Shown: in pieces, positions 61,142 to 64,000 of the stretch | How positions within the stretch are numbered: the first letter of the stretch is position 1 | Layout: each line of letters starts with the position of its first letter | Assembly: GCA_001599595.1 (NCBI GenBank) | Contig: BCHH01000011.1 | Span: forward strand, 83,894-147,893 | Origin: Beverwykella pulmonaria | Taxonomy: Eukaryota; Ascomycota; Dothideomycetes; Pleosporales; Melanommataceae | Reading direction: 5' to 3' | DNA: 64,000 bases | Position numbers and translations under genes: made by a program | The notes under the pieces: generated by a model | Databases searched by the model: none | What the model was told of the DNA's origin: nothing | The model's input: only the letters and a program-made list of their open reading frames with translations

Positions 61142-62371
61142 AAGTCCCTCTTGTGGACACAATGAGTTGTGGGAAGACTAGGGTACATGAGTAAACGGGA
61201 GATGGAGTAGAGCTTGGTTAATTCTCTTCTCGGCTCTTTGTAATGGTTAGATTGACAGGTTTGATTGGGATACTCTTTCTCTGTGTCTTGTGTTTTCCCT
61301 TGCAGAGAGGTTGTAGATTCCTATGCACCTTGAGGTAAACAGCGAGGTCCGTTATCATGGATACAATGGCCTACAAGAGAGCTAAACAATTTCGGTAAAG
61401 GACGATCTGGCAGACATGATGGGACTCAGTAGATCATCTCTAATCCTCTTTCTCTCTTCTTGGAACCTTATCAATGCCCCGTTAGTTAGTACTATTTTCC
61501 CACATTGCGCCTGAGGTTATAGCGAGCAAGGCCTCTACACCATAATTTCACCTCGGTCGAGCACTTCAGGCGCGGGAGAAAAAATGCTTCTGCTAGGCGC
61601 AACAGTAATTCGTACAGCTTAGTTAATCCTTTTACCTTCAAATGAAGATTGGCCCCCGGGCATTGTTGCGAAGCACAGAGTCTTTGCTATAAGGCGATAT
61701 GGTGTTATACCTTTTTCCTATTGTAGCAGCTAAAGCCTAGACACTATTCTAGCAGATACAGTAGTGTTTAGTAAAACTCACCTGATCCTCTCGCTCTATA
61801 CCCAAAACGCATTGTCCCTTTAGTTAAACTAAAAGCTCTCTTACCCCGTTCGCTTATCATGTGGATCCAAGCAAGCCCACCACTCCGCATCACCACTTTT
61901 AGTCACTATTCTGCAATCGAGCGCAAAATGGATTTTCTGGAAGATACGGCAGTATTTAGTAGAGGCGGGTCAATACATTCTGCCAATGTCCTAGATCGCT
62001 TGATTCTCATATGATATTGAGGTGATGTACAGCTATTGTTCATGTCACAAATATTACAACACATCATTATAAAATACGAGATTCAGAAGAGATTATATGA
62101 AGCTGTTATTCATCTGTTGACATGGTAGATACCGAGAATCAGTTATGATAGCCAACTACGCGCAGAGAAGTAAACTGTCATGAAGAACGAAACACTAGAT
62201 TGTCTCGGCAGCACCAGTGAAACCCAACTAGACTGCCATGCAATCCAAACTCCTGGAATCTCCACATCCGACACTATGCTTTTCATTCTCTTGTCCGACT
62301 GCCTCAAAACAGAACAGTGCCGAAGAAATAACGATCCTCAGGCACAGCACCACGGTATCTGCTTACCTCCC
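61142..62371. other. Spacer between convergent genes, no gene seen
   Basis: 1.2 kb, AT-rich, downstream of both neighbours. No coding frame, RNA gene or repeat was supported. Confidence 0.5.
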
Positions 62372-64000
62372 CTAACGCTTCTTACCCTCGAGTTCCAGCT
62401 GCCTAGCCTTTTCCAGGGCATCACGCTGACGCTGCGTTCCATAAGAGGATGCAGCAGCAATGATCTCGGCCGGGGTGCTCAGCTGCTGCATGAGCTCGAC
62501 GGTGTGCGGCTGGAGGGCCTGGGCGTTCTGCTGCTCTTGGACCAGAGCCTCCTTCTCGGTCGGAGTCAAGGAGGACCAAGGCATGTTCTGGGTAACATGG
62601 ATTAGGCGCGGAGCTGGATTCACTCGCTGCGCGACCATGCGCTGGAAGTTCGGATTGCTGAGTGTCTGCTGTATCATGCGGCGCTGGTCTTCTGGTGAGC
62701 TGACAAATTGCTGAAGTTGTGTCGGCGAGTATCCGTATTGCTGCTGGAACTGTTGGCGGAGTACGGGAGAGTTGTTAAACTCGCGCACCATGTGCAGAAG
62801 ATGCTGTTGCTCAACTGGCACCTGGGAGCGGAAGATGCTGAAGCCGGGATGCGGAATCACGGTCGAGGTCGAGGTCGGGTTCTGGATGTGAGCTGGCGCT
62901 TGCTGGGTGGCAGGAGTGGAAATGCCTTGGGAGGATGTGTCTAGTTGGGATGCGGGCGAAGAGGTGACCTTGTACTGGGCTGAGCGCGATCGCTTGACTA
63001 ATGATGCTAAAGAGGATTCATCTCGGGGTGCACGTCGCTTCTGCAATCTCTTGGACAGTTTCCACATCTTTAGTGGCTTCGGCAGGCCCAAGGAGGCAGT
63101 CGTTTGGTGTAGTGTGGTGTTCGGAGCCAGTGGCGATGGCATCGACATGATGGTTGGGTGGCAGGCCTCCATTATCTTCTTGACGCGCGGGCTGATGCCC
63201 TGCTTGGTTGGCAGCAGGTACTGCTCACGCTTCCATGGGATAGTGGGGTCCGCGGGTTTCGGTGCGTACATAACTCCACGCCCTTCCTCAACTGTCCACC
63301 ATGTGCCGTACTCCAATTGCGTCTGAGAGAGCTTGCTGATGGCGGCGATGTCTTCCTTCGTGACCGTGTATGACTCCGGATCAAACTCATTCTCCATGCG
63401 AGACAGAATACCGTGCTCCGTGCAGAAATTGTCGAGACGCTGCCACAACTCCTCGGCAAGTTGGTGATAGTCTTTAATGCGTGCAAGGGGACCCTCTCCA
63501 ATCTTGAAATGCATGCGACCAATGATATCACTCATGTTTACTCGTGGGTCAGCCGTGAACCAGAAGTGAAGGCGCCATCCTTCAACCGCGGAGCTGATGT
63601 ATCGGGGAAGCGGAGGGAGTATGCGAAGAACCTCGTCGCTGATGCCGCGCAGGCCTCGGCCCTCTTCGCCAGGGAGGGAAACTGTATCGCCAGATTTAGG
63701 AAACAACCAGTTGAGGAAGCCCATACGTGGCTCATCGATGAAGGCCATAAATAGTGGGACGTTCGCGGAGTTGTTCTCGCACAAGAGCTGGGAATCAGAT
63801 ATAGATGTCAAATCGTTAGGGTAGTTGGGATTAGACGCTGGCGGGTATTGGTATTCGCGACGGTCTGGGCAAGGCCAGTACCCTCTCGCAAAGGCCGTGC
63901 TGCCGTCTTTGAGCTGGATCTGTCGTCTAGTCGCGACATTGACGAAATGCTCTCCTTGTTCCATGGATTGGACTGCATTTTTGTAGTAATCCGGGTGATT
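62372..64000 (-). CDS. Hypothetical fungal protein, 5' end beyond window
   Basis: One open frame of 542 codons reads from the right edge (NHPDYYKNAVQSMEQGEHFV) to a stop at 62372. An ATG at 63964 exists, but the frame is open and coding-like upstream to the edge, so the protein is probably longer. The N-terminal 220 residues form a conserved-looking domain (FMAFIDEPRMGFLNWLFPKS, WRLHFWFTADPRVNMSDI, FKIGEGPLARIKDYH, LSQTQLEYGTWWTVEEGRG). The middle is basic (KLSKRLQKRRAPRDESS). The C-terminal 200 residues are Gln/Pro/Ser-rich with short helices (QQFQQQYGYSPTQLQQFV, LTPTEKEALVQEQQ). The Gln-rich, basic makeup suggests a nuclear protein, but this is a guess. I do not recognise the family. Confidence 0.75.
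   Translation of the reverse strand, partial: NHPDYYKNAVQSMEQGEHFVNVATRRQIQLKDGSTAFARGYWPCPDRREYQYPPASNPNYPNDLTSISDSQLLCENNSANVPLFMAFIDEPRMGFLNWLFPKSGDTVSLPGEEGRGLRGISDEVLRILPPLPRYISSAVEGWRLHFWFTADPRVNMSDIIGRMHFKIGEGPLARIKDYHQLAEELWQRLDNFCTEHGILSRMENEFDPESYTVTKEDIAAISKLSQTQLEYGTWWTVEEGRGVMYAPKPADPTIPWKREQYLLPTKQGISPRVKKIMEACHPTIMSMPSPLAPNTTLHQTTASLGLPKPLKMWKLSKRLQKRRAPRDESSLASLVKRSRSAQYKVTSSPASQLDTSSQGISTPATQQAPAHIQNPTSTSTVIPHPGFSIFRSQVPVEQQHLLHMVREFNNSPVLRQQFQQQYGYSPTQLQQFVSSPEDQRRMIQQTLSNPNFQRMVAQRVNPAPRLIHVTQNMPWSSLTPTEKEALVQEQQNAQALQPHTVELMQQLSTPAEIIAAASSYGTQRQRDALEKARQLELEGKKR

Noticed and set aside
33365..62371. Starship-type giant element
   Set aside because: No tyrosine-recombinase (DUF3435) captain gene was seen in the window.

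Overview
The window looks like nuclear DNA of a filamentous ascomycete (Pezizomycotina; the class cannot be fixed from sequence alone). Introns are mostly 45-75 nt with GT..AG ends and CTAAC/CTGAC-type branch sites. Several proteins are fungal (Pet127, Ycf1-type ABCC transporter, HET-domain NLR, YDR124W-like protein), and conserved genes are tightly packed on both strands. About twenty genes or gene remnants can be supported.

Left part (1-33.4 kb), conserved genes: SAC3 mRNA-export scaffold (minus, C-terminus runs off the left edge), YDR124W-like/DUF2841 protein (minus), vacuolar ABCC transporter of the Ycf1 type (minus, 11 exons), ubiquitin-interaction protein (minus), PET127 mitochondrial RNA exonuclease (minus), a PH + leucine-rich-repeat protein (plus), a 126-aa membrane protein in three small exons (plus), a Der1/derlin ERAD protein (plus), RNA polymerase I subunit A49 (minus) and a promethin/LDO-like lipid-droplet protein (plus). 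These are single-copy housekeeping or near-housekeeping genes.

Middle part (33.4-62.3 kb), accessory island: long gene-poor stretches, repeats, gene fragments and orphan promoter-like segments. Its genes are a secreted feruloyl-esterase-like CE1 enzyme, a 1272-aa NLR-type protein (HET, NB-ARC, nine TPRs, C-terminal ZZ-like zinc finger), a 3.1-kb element with long terminal inverted repeats carrying a 627-aa protein, an F-box-like/ankyrin protein, a secreted protein of unknown function, a 416-aa protein of an unnamed family, a beta-lactamase-fold esterase, an unresolved gene at 57.7-58.6 kb and a TauD/TfdA-type dioxygenase. A duplicated ~450-bp sequence and AT-rich DNA fill 52-55 kb. At 62.4 kb an ordinary large gene resumes and runs off the right edge.

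The most striking observations are these. (1) The second intron of the dioxygenase gene makes sense only as a spliceosomal twin intron: a 118-nt internal intron splits the donor site of a 68-nt external intron between G and T. (2) The 41.8-44.9 kb element has ~180-bp inverted ends that include the 5' leader of its gene and a 25-bp tandem array of TGACTCA (Gcn4/CpcA or AP-1 type) sites. (3) The NLR has a highly uniform TPR array followed by a ZZ-like finger. All exon boundaries come from reading frame, splice signals and remembered family similarity; no transcript or database search was available.
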